Positions 37,101-49,851 of a stretch of DNA of 64,000 nucleotides are shown piece by piece. The DNA is from Liolophura sinensis (lineage: Eukaryota; Mollusca; Polyplacophora; Chitonida; Chitonidae). Every line of letters begins with the position of its first letter. The first letter of the stretch is position 1. Below the pieces are notes generated by a model. The model was not told the DNA's origin. It was given only the letters and a program-made list of their open reading frames with translations, and searched no databases. Both the position numbers and the translations under genes were made by a program. The stretch spans positions 26,563,080-26,627,079 of the forward strand of contig NC_088302.1 in NCBI RefSeq assembly GCF_032854445.1. Direction: 5' to 3'.

Positions 37101-38918
37101 GTTTGCTTTGCATCAGTTTAGATGTCTCATTACACGATTTTCAATCTCGCTGTTGTACCGACACATTTTGGGTGCCGCTCTGCACATATATACCTTGACG
37201 GAGTCACTGTGGAAGTGCCTAATCGTACTTGTTACCTTGTTATGCTTGAAAGATATTATAGAAACGGAAGGTAAAGAAAACAGTGTGTCTTTTAAAATAA
37301 TATTGAGGATATTTCATTTATTAGTCGCCTAACATGGATGTTTTCTCTAGGCAAATGTGTCATCCAGACCAACGTTCATGCTACTTTTCACTTGTTTTAT
37401 AGAAGAGTACTGCGAATTAGCATGATATCTAGAAATGGTACAAACACACTGCCCTGCGTACCATATCAAAGCTGTTAACAAAGGTGACCTCCGAGATTCA
37501 TATTCGACAAACAGAAAACATTGTTAAGACTGTTTATTTAAGCGGATCTATAATGGTGCCTATGAATTGCTTTGGTCGAAGAGAACGTGCGTCGAATACA
37601 ATCTACACAATCAAGTTCTTCCTCCGGCTGAACTAACGGTCTTGTTAAATCGTGGCAAATCGCATAAATGAACTCTGTACGATATAACTGAAAATTCAAG
37701 ATGGACAAACATGAGTGTTTTTATAGCATTTTAGTCACGTTGAACAGATGAACCGCGTACGCTCTGTGCAATAAAACCCCCTTTGACATTTGGTGCATTC
37801 TTTCCAATGCAGTTTTGATTAAGTACGGTGGGGTCATAATTTGCACACCTCAGTAGCGAACATAACATGCCTCGTTATCTGTGCAATCAGCGAACAACAC
37901 ACAAGGAAACATTCGCCTGTGGCGTCTACAATTACGATTTTCTGCTTCAGATAACATATTTTTGCTTCCTTGAATAAAATCCGATTGAAATAGCCTGCGG
38001 CTGTAGATTACATGGTGTTGTTTATTGAGCCGACCCAGTGAGGTACCTTTTACCGCGCAATGGCGACTCGAGTCCAAGCCGGACAAAACATTGCCCACTT
38101 GTAATTCACGAGCACTAAATTACGGGTGCGCCCAAAAATCGTCTTCGCCCAGGATTTCATCCGAACTATGAAAAAACCGGCAAAAGTTCCCCTGTTTTCA
38201 TGAGGTTATATCCAGCGTTATGACATTGTACTGAAATCCGGCATATGCTTATGATATAACATTGATATTCAGCATTATAACATACCACTGTTATTCCGCG
38301 TTATGATATTTTACTGGTATTAATGTTACGACTTACCACTGGTATTAATCGTTGCTCCGCATTGGTACATTGGTACTCGGCGTTATAATGTACCACTGAT
38401 ATTCACAGTCATCATGTAGCATTGATATTCAGCGTTATAGATATACGAATAATATAATACATACAATATAAATAATGCGATAAATAAATCACTGGTGTTG
38501 CTTTGAAACCTAACCATAGAGGGCAGGTCTTGATATATGACACACTTAGGTCACATTCGCAGTCGTGTAGCTACCTTAATTATATTCGGGGTTTTTACCT
38601 TGCATTACTACCAAAAGTACTACTTAATGCAAATGTCGATTGCCTGAAGGTTAAAATTTATGTCACGGCAGCAGTTTTATCAATGAATATGAAAGTACTC
38701 ACCACATCCAGTATCTGTGTTAATGTAATACCCAGTCCGATGACAACCTTGTCGGAGGCATTGTACACCGGCCTCACAGCAGGATCGTAGTTCTTCTTCA
38801 GTTTTTTTAGTAATCTCTGTTCATCGGACATAGTCGTAACAACGGATACGGGAATGTACGACGTCCAAATCACAACGACCCATAAGAACAGACCGGGACG
38901 GCACGAACTGGAGTACAT
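27576..38918 (-). CDS. nicotinic acetylcholine receptor alpha7-like subunit, five coding exons
   Basis: Ligand-gated cation channel subunit of the Cys-loop family, acting in the plasma membrane. Joining 38918-38703, 35108-35064, 33270-33161, 31311-30779 and 28153-27576 gives 1482 nt (493 residues plus stop), with every border GT/AG and every phase compatible. Visible parts: hydrophobic signal at about residues 9-22; binding-site Trp89 (loop D), Tyr122 (loop A), Trp177 (loop B); Cys-loop C156-C170 with 13 residues between; loop C Tyr218 with vicinal C220-C221 (alpha-type); M1 about 240-263; M2 about 269-289 preceded by GEK, typical of cation channels; M3 about 303-325; a loop of about 130 residues; M4 about 459-478. 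Sequons lie at N53, N103 and N188. Oddities: the second loop-C aromatic is Phe225 rather than Tyr, and there are extra cysteines C111 and C266. The start was chosen because the signal segment follows it directly. Length is normal for the family. The exact subtype cannot be assigned without a tree. Confidence 0.96.
28154..30778 (-). other. nAChR intron 4
   Basis: This intron of 2625 nt lies between the M2 and M3 exons. It holds a perfect 11-bp hairpin at 29162-29198 and no SINE copy that I can recognise. The other two introns, 33271-35063 (1793 nt) and 31312-33160 (1849 nt), also lack clear repeats apart from a loose pyrimidine-rich stretch at about 32320-32560. Confidence 0.85.
29162..29198. 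repeat. perfect 11-bp inverted repeat (hairpin) in nAChR intron 4
   Basis: TAACGGAGTAC and its exact reverse complement GTACTCCGTTA flank a 15-nt spacer. A related GGTACTCCGCTGTG lies about 45 bp upstream on the plus strand. It could be a decayed mobile-element end or a chance palindrome. Confidence 0.6.
30779..31311 (-). CDS. nAChR coding exon 4: Cys-loop, loops B and C, M1 and M2
   Basis: This 533-nt exon encodes the rest of the ligand-binding domain and the pore. In order it holds the Cys-loop with FPFDDQ, GSWAYDG (loop B), [11 protein letters not shown] (loop C), MRRRTLYY entering M1, and [20 protein letters not shown] (M2), then ends near SEFAPLI. The acceptor is TATTTTCAG and the donor GTACGT, giving a split G/GG codon. 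Vertebrate alpha7 divides this stretch into several exons totalling nearly the same length, so the introns were probably lost here, or gained elsewhere. Confidence 0.96.
33161..33270 (-). CDS. nAChR coding exon 3 (110 nt)
   Basis: This 110-nt exon encodes residues 88-123 plus two bases of codon 124. It begins [11 protein letters not shown], carrying the loop D tryptophan, and ends with [10 protein letters not shown], carrying the loop A tyrosine. The acceptor is TTGCCACAG and the donor is GTAAAT, leaving a split AG/C serine codon. The length equals that of the conserved exon 4 of vertebrate nAChR genes. C111 (VPCKLIW) is an unusual cysteine in the extracellular domain. N103 is a sequon. Confidence 0.95.
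35064..35108 (-). CDS. nAChR coding exon 2 (45 nt)
   Basis: This 45-nt exon encodes 15 residues ([15 protein letters not shown]), the strand region that is highly conserved in the family. It is bordered by the acceptor TTTATGTGTTTCAG and the donor GTATGG. A 45-nt exon at this point is the ancestral nAChR arrangement, which supports the model strongly. It is too short to be found as an open reading frame without the splice signals. Confidence 0.94.
35109..38702 (-). other. nAChR intron 1
   Basis: This intron of about 3.6 kb separates coding exons 1 and 2. It has a GTGAGT donor and a pyrimidine-rich acceptor. It contains an irregular tandem repeat near its 5' end (38212-38440). Several short open frames here lack splice support or recognisable similarity. 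Confidence 0.85.
38212..38440. repeat. irregular tandem repeat in nAChR intron 1
   Basis: Variants of a unit resembling CAGCGTTATAATGTACCACT followed by GATATT recur about six to seven times with uneven spacing. The copies are degraded and the unit length drifts around 35 bp. Confidence 0.6.
38703..38918 (-). CDS. nAChR coding exon 1: signal peptide and N-terminal helix
   Basis: This exon encodes residues 1-72. The ATG at 38918-38916 is followed by a hydrophobic stretch (LFLWVVVIW) and then the N-terminal helix and first strand, including [11 protein letters not shown] and ITLTQILDV. The exon ends GATGTG before the donor GTGAGT at 38702, in phase 0. In vertebrate alpha7 the signal peptide and this helix lie on separate exons; here they share one. 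The frame stays open upstream to about 39170, so a longer N-terminus is possible but less likely. Confidence 0.92.
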
Positions 38919-41323
38919 GTCTGATGGCTGAAATGACAGACTCCCGAACCCGTTCTCACCAGTGTAAGGTATACTCAACATGCACACGGTATAAGATGTC
39001 CACCAACTGCGAACGTGTCGAGTGAATTTCCCTGCACTCCTTGACCATAAACATACGGGGATCCTGTTGTCCGTAGTTAGCCGGCAGGCGAGTTTGCACC
39101 CGGGATAGTGTTGCACCTCACGGTAATGTGCGCGCTCCCCGATAGCTCGGATGCCCCAGCCCTTTAACACGCACAGAAGACACGTCGTTCCCTCACCACT
39201 AGTGAGCCGCCAAGGATAAGTGCTATCGTTTGGTGCAGCTCACACGGCGTCACTCATTTCAGCTCAAGTTCAACCCTACACAGAGGAGATCAGTTCCTTC
39301 AGGTTCCTTTTTCATGTCTGTGACAGCATTCGGTCGACAGTCAAAAAAAAAAATCCCATGACGGCTGCTTCCTTGAGTAAATTATATGGTAGTTGTCTGG
39401 ATCTCAATCGAACGTCTCTGACAGATACGCCCATCAGTTCAGCCGGTCACACAAAAGTCTAATCGTTACCATTCAACACAACCACATTAACTTTATGCAG
39501 GTCTATTCATAAATGACTACATAACCCAGAGTTTCGCCTTGATTCCTTGGTAAGTACACAGGATCAAAACAAAAATAAGGTTGGCGGAGTTGTGGTGTGC
39601 GAAATCTCTCAATCAAGCGCGAGAGGTAATACCATTTCTCTGTATTGTTTTTGGTTGAAATAGGTTTTTCGCTCTCGTTGCTGGCGTAGGTAGGCGTGAG
39701 ATGTTGTTTTTTTTGTTGTCAAGAACAGGTATTCATTGACTTTCGACGGCCGTCAGCCGAATACGCTCCTCTGACAACTGGGCGATCATTTGCCGTGGAA
39801 TGCCAGCAGAAATTAAGTGAGTGTTGCTGTGACAGCGAAGTAATAATCTAAGTCGATTATCTAACTTATAATCAAGTAAACAGTCGAGCAAATTTGGACT
39901 TAGGAAGGTGACAGATTGGTCACAGCAAGGCATCAGCTGATCGATACAGTGACTGGTCCTGGCCAGGCCATTTTCACAACTCGCTAAGGGAATTAGTTCC
40001 CCGTCGTTTCTTTTTCCATGCGAATATATTGTTTTTACTTTATTTGATTCTCAGGGTGATAGAGAATCGATCCTTAATTATTCGTTGAGACCTTTCATTG
40101 ACATACCGCTTTTAACGTGGTTGGCGAAGAAGTTGCAGTGGCCCACAGGGGAGCTGAGATTTGTTTCTGTGGAGACTGTCTAGGCGGGTGGTCAGCGCTA
40201 GTTATCAGCGATGACCATTACTGCCTTCTTGTCCGAGACTCTATCGCTATGGCATAATAATAATGCTAGTCCGACGATACAGGGTCCTCGGTCTCCTGGG
40301 GAAAGGTTTATGTTATATCTCATACCATATGCTATCTTCGTCTAGAAGCCTATTAAGATGCCAAGCTACAGACACTGCCTTTGGTCGCAGTTTTAATTAT
40401 CTATGGTCATGAGGGATTGTCTTCATGTAATCAGACTTCGTTTTATCTAGACAATGCATGGGAACCCTGGAGAAGTCATCGGGATTGACATTTAGCTCCT
40501 TCACACAATTCCTGGTATAGAACGTCTACTAGTTTTAGTGAACCCCGGTACATCAGTGTTCAACTCCTTAATCGAGTAGTGTAGAAGGATCCCGAGTACG
40601 ATAGTGGTCGGATTGATGAAAGGTGCCCTCTGAGTAAAAGCTCCAAAAATGGGCAAATACAGGCTTTGAAATACATCCATGAACGAGAAAAGCCTGACGT
40701 CTACAGAAGGCCTAAATTATCTCCATTACTACCGTTTGCTACACAAGTAGTTTGATTTTCTTTATTACCGTAATTAATTTGGTTGTTGATGAACTCGATA
40801 TTTAAGACATTTTAACATTTATATGTACGAGGACATGCATTATCATGGCTAGAAAAGAACGAAGAATGTACTTTTACTGACGAGCGTTTGCTATTGGGAT
40901 ATACAGATATGCACACCGTATTGGTGAAAGACAAGTCGTCTTAAACAAACCTTTTACTGGACAAACGTTCACAACAGTGTCGCCGTCCGCTTATTGTCGC
41001 GTATGGCCACGCGAACATTGGAAGCGGACAATCCACAGGTCCCTGTCGGGTTTAAAGCCACACCTCTTGTGTCATAGGGATTGGCAGAAAAGCTGAAGTT
41101 GGGGAAACACAGACAAGGGCTTTATTTTAAAGCATACAAGTAGGTGAGGTTTTCAAGCTTATGTCATGTAATTAACGTGTCGGCATGTCGATGGATTATG
41201 AAAGTCCAGTCAAACTTATATCATCGAACGATATTATTTGAATTACACTATTGTTTTACATGAATGTCATCGAACATATGTTCTAACACTTTGACTAGTC
41301 GGATGATTATATGTACTCTGATG
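38919..41323. other. region upstream of the nAChR coding start
   Basis: This stretch should contain the 5' untranslated region and promoter of the nAChR gene. I cannot identify a TATA box, an initiator or a non-coding first exon with confidence. An open frame continues upstream of the chosen ATG to 39170 without recognisable similarity. Confidence 0.5.
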
Positions 41324-41435
41324 CTTAATAATCTATGCGTCGAAATTGACATTCGAATACCAGCCATAAACCAATAAGGACGTTCCGAATCATTAATCGC
41401 AAGGCCAGCTCCCAAAACGACGTTTACAACAAACT
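41324..41435 (+). repeat. dispersed repeat R, copy 1
   Basis: This repeat of about 110 bp is shared with 52061-52172 in the same orientation. Common blocks are AATCTATGCGTCGAA, ATACCAGC, AACCAATAAGGAC and AAACGACGT. No coding potential or terminal repeats were seen. The family is unknown to me. Confidence 0.8.
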
Positions 41436-43515
41436 GCTGTTTAGCAGGTATACACTGAGCAATCGTCTAGTTATTTCCTTCCAGTTCGCATTCTTCTGGT
41501 CTGCATTATTTATCCAAAGTCCGCCTCTTTCTTCATAGGAATCCTTTCCTTTTAAGGCCGGAATCGATACTGAAACATGGTGTCTACATTCCAAACCTCC
41601 TTTACTTTTTAACAACAGCGAAATCCATTAACGTAGTGTAAAATTGGGTTAGATTTGTTCAAGAAAAGCAATTATACTTAATCGAGAGTTTCACCAATCC
41701 ATGCAAATGTTTTAAAACAACATAAAAATGATTTCTTTCAGTTTGTACCTAGATACCGCACTTTTAACAGATATCACCAAAGTTGTTATTATATGTACTA
41801 GAAAAAAAAATTGTCGAATGATGTTGAAAGGGCGGGATTTTCAAGGTTTCACTTTGTCGTATCAGTCATTTTATGCGATTTTTGTTGGCGAGATAAACCA
41901 TACATCAGTCTGGTCAAGAGAAGGCTCATGTACATCTATGTAAACACTCCGTAGGTTGTGGGTGTTGCTGATTGTATTTCCATGCACTAGAATCTTGACA
42001 CAGTAACCAAACTGTAACTGTTTCGGTATTTGCAGTTATTCCGTCTTCATATGTATGGTATACATCTATAATGGGAGAGATGTTTTCCTTGTACACTTAT
42101 ATACTTAATATTGAAATTGCCCGCATGTTGTAACAGCTGACGGAGAATATGACAGAGGCTAAACTGTGATTGGATATGAAGATTACAGATATACGGGTGC
42201 CGTAGTGTAATCTCTATGGTTACATCACTTATGAGGCCACAAAAACGATTATGTCATGGAACGATCGGGTCAGGGAACGGCGGAGTAACAAAAATACCAT
42301 TATAGACAGGCTTAAAAAGTCATGCATATTTTTCTCGAAAGTCATCAATATCCTTTTCGAAATAGATAGTACACAAGGATTTTCAATTTACATTCTGTAT
42401 ATGAGGTTAGGTTTATGGGTAGAGATCTTTATTCATTGCACACAGTATATGTACTCCTATACAATCCGCATGGATGTTACAGGCTTGGCTCGCACAATGT
42501 CACCAGCAGGATTGTTAACATTTAGACTAACGTCTCTTGGCGTTAGTGTATAATAACTGCACTGCGTTTTGACAGCTACAGGTGGAGCATGGGTCTTTAC
42601 AAGAGTTATTTCGAAGTAAACATCGGCGACAGCTTTCTGAGAGTGCTGCTCTCATAAGACGAAATTCAGTAAAACCAATATGATTAAGAACGTCGACACC
42701 CACCTTTCTTGACAGCCCATTATGTTATATATTGATTGGAAACTCCGTTGATCTCACTTATATAGGCTCTTTCTACCTATCTGACACACACCAGCACTTT
42801 GAACATAAATCATGAGTTGCCTGTCGGACGGTATGTTTGAGCAGCTGCATCTATTCAGGGACAGCGAGACATTGAGCCGACGAGTTGGCTGCTGCCTTTA
42901 CAAAATATTTTTATCGACAAATCCGTCCACACAATTTGCGCCTTTATGGCTTATATTGTTATCTACAACTTTCATATTTTACATTATATATGACCATTCA
43001 CTATAATAACAAGCGACTGTTGTGAAATCGATGAGGTGATCAAACCCGGTTATTTTGATGAAAGCATTTCCCCACTCATTCTCATATACGTCTTTGACAC
43101 AGAACCATTTTTAATACAAACAAATATCTGTTAACAATTATCATAAACAATTATAAGTTTGGCAGTAAACAAGAATCAAGTTAATAAATCAGTTACAAGT
43201 CTGTTGCTTCAAAGGAATGGTCCCAATATCTACAGATTGAGTCAGCGCACTTTGAATGATCATGTGAAAACTGAATGTTTCTGGAAGCTATTGGGCGCCA
43301 GAAATACGGCCTCGTCGGATGTTTACTAAAGTTAATCCACATCTGTTTTTTATTCTAAAGAGGCGTACAAAAACATACTGCTCTAATGTGCCTTTTATGT
43401 CATTGACTGTTTTTCACCGTGACAATAACAAATGAACAAGTTGCAAAATATCACCTTGACAACTGTTAAGCTTATCAAGTTTGAACTGGAATTTGATACC
43501 AGTGGAATTTGTATT

Positions 43516-43540
43516 GGGGGGGGGGGGGGGGGGGGGAAGG
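43516..43540. repeat. poly-G tract
   Basis: Twenty-one consecutive guanines, then AAGGGG. It lengthens chance frames on both strands, including a glycine run on the plus strand. Confidence 0.85.
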
Positions 43541-46339
43541 GGTTCCCACAGCTGGTGCTTGTCATCTCTGAGCACATTCAGAGCTATTCAGAATTGTACA
43601 TGGGGCTGTTTTTTTGTCTAATAGCAAAAAACTCACATTTACGCCAGAGATTTGTTCAGGTCGTACTAGACGACGTAGAAGAACTTAAATTTCATGACAT
43701 ATCACACTTAACAACATGTAGTCATTGTGAAGAAAATGTCGATTTAAAGAATGTTATATAGATGTGCTATATAGTATTAAATGCTGATGTGATATATGGG
43801 TAGAACGAAAATCCATATGACCGTTATATGGGAGCAGAACTACTGACTGTAACGGTGAAGGGGGCGGTGAAGTTTTCAATGGACGGCGACGTGGATATGA
43901 ATCCCCTCATCAAACCAGGCTGTGCTGGCGGGAAGTAGCACTGCGAGAGGGAAAAATCCAAGCGATGGTAAAGGTTAAGGAGATTTGTGGACAATAGAGC
44001 CTAATTCTGTCCTCTCAAATAGTATCTGCCTGGTAACTTGTGTAATGTCGAAATGTCACAAATGTATAGCAAATTGCAGGGCGATGAACAGGTAAAGGAA
44101 ACCTATAGAAAAACTATAATTGTATACTTTATTGTCGATCGTGATGGGTTTTTTTAACAAAGATTGAAGACGCACTATCTCAGTGTGGGGCACATATTAA
44201 ATCAACGTGCTCGTATAATGAAATCAAACCCAATCTTAAAGTTATCAAATGACATACACGGATATGGTCCGTAACTGTCGTGAACAAAATGCAGTCATGC
44301 AACGTACTGGCTGGTTGCCTCATCAGATAATGCCATCCTGTTTTTCTTTTTTGAATCCAAGTTAAAGGATTCAAACCTTGTTGGCGGGTTTACTTTTGCT
44401 CTCTCAGTGTACGTTTTCTGGCCCAGGATAAATTTATAAACGGAGGCAATTGCACTATCCTTAGCCTCTGTGATCGGTCTAAAATTAGCTTCTGTGACTG
44501 CTCTAAGATTCCCGGCCTTTGCATATGAGTTAGAGAACGCCTGTACGAAATACATTGTACGCCGAGCTGTTCTTTTCACATAAGTTACTCATTCCATATT
44601 CAGACTTGAACTCTGCATCTTGATGTGATACCGTTGCACTTGCAACATACCTGAAGAAATCCTCCAAAACAGAAAGACGAAAGTATTCAACCATTTATCA
44701 GCATGAACTTTTGGAAACATTGCGGTTCAAAAATTAATATATGGGAGGCAGTGGAAATGTTGATAGTCGGTGTTTGTTGACACTATCTTTTCCAAAAAAA
44801 AAATTATTTTGAAACATCGTGCATTACTAAGAGGCATGAAGGGAGTACTTTATATAATGTGGTATCAATCTTAATTCTCGACTGAAAGAAGGATTGCAGG
44901 CAGAGGGTGGGTTGACAGCTTTACTCACATAATGGACTATATTAGGTCCAAGTGCTTCTATATTTGACCCATAGGACACGACCAAAATGACTAGTCTACC
45001 TGGATGCAACTATTAATTTTCTGATCCGTATCTATTTCTGTAGAGTACAGTGGTGGAATATACAAAGTCTCCCTACACGAAACCAAACTATACACCGAAA
45101 CCTAAATGTAGGCTCATCAGTGACGTGTAAACATTTGCCATCTGCCACATTGTCGTCGCCATCCTGATTTGGCTCCCTACCCAAATGTTGTATTTCTTTT
45201 ATGTTGTATTTCTGCAAACACCAGGATTCAGCTCGTTGATTAAGCACCCCCACGGGTCTTATGCATTGTTTTCATGTTATTGTATGTTACATGTGACGAC
45301 AGCACAGAATTTTGAGAAATTCTAGACCAGTGACGTCTTGTAAATTACAGGTAGCGGCATTGCATTTGTATACCTTAATCTGTATAAGCCATAATATATA
45401 ATTTGCTACTATTTAAACGTGTACATAAAGAGTTAGCAAAAATCTCTAGGAATGAAAATATTGATCTAGGCCTAACTTGAATTTAGGACATTATTCATAC
45501 GAGCATGATTAAATGCTGAACCATTACATAGTCATGTACAAGATGGATGATAAAAGAATAGCTCCATGTAACTACAAGACCAATCATTCAGTCTGTTGAA
45601 TTATACATAAAAGTCGTTAGTGCTCGCTTAGTTTTGTATTCAGGAATTCATGAGGATTTGGGTTTCCATTTCTCTTTTGTGCATATTGGTTTAATACACA
45701 GCTGCATCAGCGTTATGGATCTACAGTATTTGCTGTAATCATACTGTTACCTTTCTGCTTTGCTTTTGAGCGTACTATTTGAATTTACATCAATATCGGT
45801 GTATGAATTCACCTATCGCCTACATATAGTCCACACGATACGCAACAGTAACCGGTATTCATATTGTAATGGTCAATCCAGCTCTTTACAGAACAAACGG
45901 CGGTATTTATTTGCATTTCCGTGTAGACAAGAGTTTTGTTAAGCAGAGCGTGGATATCTCACATTGGGTTTGACAACACGCCATACACAGCATTGTGAAC
46001 AAAACCTAACTCTCTTCTGTCTCTTAGACCCATGACTAGACCTGTTATTACCAGTCTGCTCACAATCTTTCTATGGATAAATCATTGGCAAAGTAATGAC
46101 ACCTTCGCTGGTGACACGCAACAGGAATGTCCTCGTTAATAAAACATCACCTGTCTTGCCATACATGTATTTGTTTGGTTAAATAAGAGACGAGACATAT
46201 ATGTATGAAGTACATGTAGGTGAGTTTATTTAGTCAGTCTGGTAAAGATCACGTCAGATGAGAACCTATTTGAAAACATTGTGTTATGCACGAGTATTAC
46301 AGCTCCTACACCATGCGATGGCTTGAATAATGTAATAAA

Positions 46340-46340
<1 letters not shown>

Positions 46341-46388
<48 letters not shown>
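46341..46388. repeat. (TA)24 microsatellite
   Basis: A perfect TA dinucleotide run of 48 bp. It creates tyrosine-isoleucine repeats in open frames on both strands that are not genes. Confidence 0.95.
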
Positions 46389-46390
<2 letters not shown>

Positions 46391-48114
46391 GTCTCCCGAG
46401 TCCGAAGGGGACGTTCTAACCCAAGCGGTAAAGGAAATAGTGTATAATATTGTTGATGGTCTTCTCGTCAGAACGATTTGGGCGTCGATCGAACGTAACA
46501 AAAAAGTATGGCACACGAAATATCCTGTGTTTTATTGATCGTATTAGTGGACATTTAAGGGAGTAAATCTATTATATATAGCCGTTAGGCATATTCATCT
46601 TATCTGTGGGTACCATCAATAGTTTGTGCCAACCAACAAATAGCTTTTAGGGTCTAGTAGATGACGTGCTTATTAGGTTGACCTGGACTTATTCTTACAT
46701 GGGTCTGCCGTTGTGACCTATTTATGGATTACGGCCAAGAAAATTCATCTCGCGTATTTTTTATAGACTGACAAAGTGGAGTTATTGTACTGACTGCATC
46801 CTATTTGCCAACAAGTTTTGCTGAACGGTGTGGTGGCTGTATGATTCAGCCGTGGCGACTGCGTCACCACCAATAACATTCCCTGTCTTCCTAATATGTT
46901 TATTTATATTGCCACCCACATTCCGGAAGAAATCCGAGGTAACACGATGCTTGACCTCAGTCTCCATCTGTGTGTTTGGTACATTAGTTGCCTCCCAAAC
47001 ACACAAACACACACTTATTTTTCTAAGATTGAAGACATTCCCCTTAACGAAGTTATGACTTTGGCATAGTTTTGCCTGAAACGTTTTCTGTCCGATATAA
47101 GGACAGGTTTTCTGAGCTTTCTCTCCTGAGAGTTTAGCTTGAGACATATCTTCACTGGAAGTACATATAACGTTTGGTTTTTATGAATTTCTCCCAGATA
47201 CGGCTTCTGGACGATCTTTTAGGTAAATTCCTCAGGCGAAGAATGAGGTCTTCTGAACACTCGTATCACCGTTGACGTAAGTTTCGCACAAACCTCTGGA
47301 ATATGATGAATTACACCAGTATGGTTTTACCATCAGTTTTGGAGGTCATTATAACCTTTTCAAGATTAGTTTGCAACAAAAATAAACTCCAGCATTGTTG
47401 CAAACGATGATAGTTTGAATACTAAAAAGCCTGAATCGACTGCAGTAAAATTGTTTCGTCAAGAACATGAGGCACTAAAAACCTTATGATTAATCCATGG
47501 TTAGATTTCTATTTGAAAGACAAAAGCTCTAATTAACGTCCTAAATGAGAAGAAAACCTCAGCTGTGTATATACGAAAGCGGATGAAAACAATTACCAAG
47601 GCCTCATATAAAATATCATCGTCACTATTAGCCATGACGTCCATCAATTCTTTATAACCTGCTCCATTTATTCCGTCCATCTTTAAAATGGAATATTTTT
47701 CACCGAGTAACTATCGATCGATCTCGCAACTTGCCTGGCCTGAGATTATAATCGTGTTCTCTGTGATTTTTTTCTTCTTCCAGACATGGCTGGTTAATCA
47801 CATGGCGGCAATTTTTATATTTTTTTCCGCGCCAGGAGAAATCTATTCTGAATAATTCCAATACTAACACTGCACTCAGACATGTCACAAGCCCAAGGTA
47901 TTAAGAATCAGGAATGAATTTAACTGCTTACAACCACATAACCGAACACAGATTTTCATATCCATCCTCAGGATTACTGAGGAGCACATAGATATAAAAA
48001 CAAAGATTTTTGGAATGTAACTTAATTTTATTTGTAATTCCACATTGAACAAAGTGTAACAAAAGTCGTAAACATGATCAGATGTCGAACCACCAGCCTG
48101 ATCCATCAATTTGT

Positions 48115-48240
48115 TTTAATTGTTGTGTATTGCTGTACTCAAGAAATTTATACGATGGCGATTAGTTCTGTGGTGGAGAATAAAAGAATGCCTGGAGTAA
48201 ACCACCAACGTTTAGAAATTTGCTGACGACCTTTCCGGCG
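48115..48240 (-). mobile_element. strongly degraded SINE-A remnant (copy 7)
   Basis: TTAATTGTTGTGTATTGC, GTACTCAAGAAATTTATACG and ATGGCG match the 3' end of the family in minus orientation. The rest is too diverged to align by eye. Confidence 0.55.
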
Positions 48241-49520
48241 TGCGAAACATATTACATATGTGATGAAAGACGAATGGTCTCCAATGAACTTAAGACAAAA
48301 GTCCCCGTATATGCCATTGAGGGTTTATTGTCACGTCCTTGTACACACAGCGGGAACCGATGAAGGTACAAACGCCTGTCTATTGCCGGGATTGGACTGG
48401 ATTGTCATACGGGTGTCACAGCTAGAGCCACGCCTTCATTAAACGAGTCATCGCTTCGTGCCATATTGATATCATTTCGTGGCATGGTTTGTTTATGGCA
48501 TCGTCCTATCGCTCTCTGCTATCGTCACCTGCATCGGTCGTACCAATGTCTTGCGATTCTATGGGGAAATGATGGTACTCTGAAGAATAACATGAATTTC
48601 AGAGTACAATGGCTTTTTCCCATGATGCCATCGCTTCATCGTGTAATCACTTCGTCTCATCGTCCCATCACTTCCAGCATGTCATAGTTCCGCCCCTGTG
48701 TGCCAACTTCCCATCTTTTCGTGCCACCGTCACATTGCGCCCACCATGGTATGGGTAATGTCTGGAAAATCATAATCTCAAGAGAAAGTCGTCTCTGCAA
48801 TCGTAATATGTACATGCTCTTCTTATACATTTATTCGTGAAAATTGTCATGGTACGTGGGGTATGCTTACTGGAGGACTTGTGAGCAGGAGGTTGAACGT
48901 GGTGTAATCCAGTTTGCATTGCCAGGAGCAAAATGTTTTTTCTACATTTCGTACGCGCTGATTACCGCTCACGATATACAAGCTGGACATTCACAGGTTT
49001 AAAATTTGCAATAATAACAATACCTCCATTACTCCATTAAATCAGACAGAATCTGACTGGCCAGCACACGATATGTAGACAAGGTTTTACGAGGTCAGGA
49101 AATTATAGACGGTTTGATGATAGACCTCTGGAGAATTTAAATCGCGGCCATTATTAACAGAAGTGTTGTACACGGCTGACTGTGGAGACGTTATGGACCA
49201 TGCAGAGTGACAGGATTCCGACCCAAAGGAGTCGTTCTTGTGAAATAATCTCAAAAATCAACCTTATATCTTAAATTTAGAAAGCTATGCATGCAAAGCT
49301 TTGCAAATGGGAATGGGATTTCGCTAGTCTGCAGCTAGCATCGCATTGGTGATCTGAGTCGAGGTATGAGAACGATTCCTTTTCCGATGCGGAGGTAAGG
49401 CTCTGTCTCAGGTAGTTTGTACCAGGTAGATATGCTTTATACACCTGGTGACTGAGCTGGTGTTCACCGAATTAGCCCTGTTTGTCGAGTATACAAAAGA
49501 ATAAAATTGCTTATTTTCCC
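48241..49520. other. intergenic, no feature seen
   Basis: A stretch at about 48440-48720 is enriched in loose ATCG(C/T)TTC-like and CATCAC-like words, but no regular unit could be defined. Confidence 0.5.
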
Positions 49521-49532
49521 TCAATTACATGT

Positions 49533-49851
49533 CGGGAACGGTAGATCCAGGGTCAATCCTGAGTTGAGTCACACCTAAGACCTTAAAAGGGGAAGTTGTA
49601 ACTTGCTCGCTTGGCGTTCAGCATGAAGGGGATAGTGCAGGTTAACTTCGACTGGTTATGAGTATAATGGTTCGGGTGGGGCGGCTTACTTGCCTTCGGT
49701 TAGGCGTCTCAGTGAAGCAGCGCTAGATAAAAGAGTGGTGGAAATCCGTCCTGCAACAAGGAGGCACATCACATGCACACTAATGATTTCTTCGTCGTCA
49801 TATGACTGGAAAATTGTTAAGCACGACTTTAAACCCCAAGCACTCACTCAC
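49533..49851 (+). mobile_element. SINE-B copy 3, 5'-truncated, with target duplication
   Basis: The copy starts near the B box (GGGTCAATCC) and lacks the A box. It then follows copy 1 to the CACTCACTCA tail. TCAATTACATGT (49521-49532) and TCAGTTACATGT (49852-49863) form a 12-bp target duplication with one mismatch. Confidence 0.92.

Larger units (their letters stand above)
41436..48114. other. intergenic apart from simple repeats
   Basis: The stretch contains the poly-G tract at 43516 and the TA microsatellite at 46341. A 121-codon minus frame at 46782-47147 overlaps a 76-codon plus frame and has no recognised domain, so I leave both uncalled. Confidence 0.55.

Noticed and set aside
43395-43761. 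Open frames with poly-Gly or poly-Pro
   Set aside because: Both depend on the poly-G tract. No domain is recognisable on either side, and the tract length is error-prone.
46226-46538. Open frames of 96 and 85 codons on opposite strands
   Set aside because: Both are extended by the (TA)24 microsatellite, which encodes Tyr-Ile on either strand.
46782-47147. 121-codon minus-strand frame
   Set aside because: No domain is recognised, a plus-strand frame is also open here, and no splice signals or neighbours support it.
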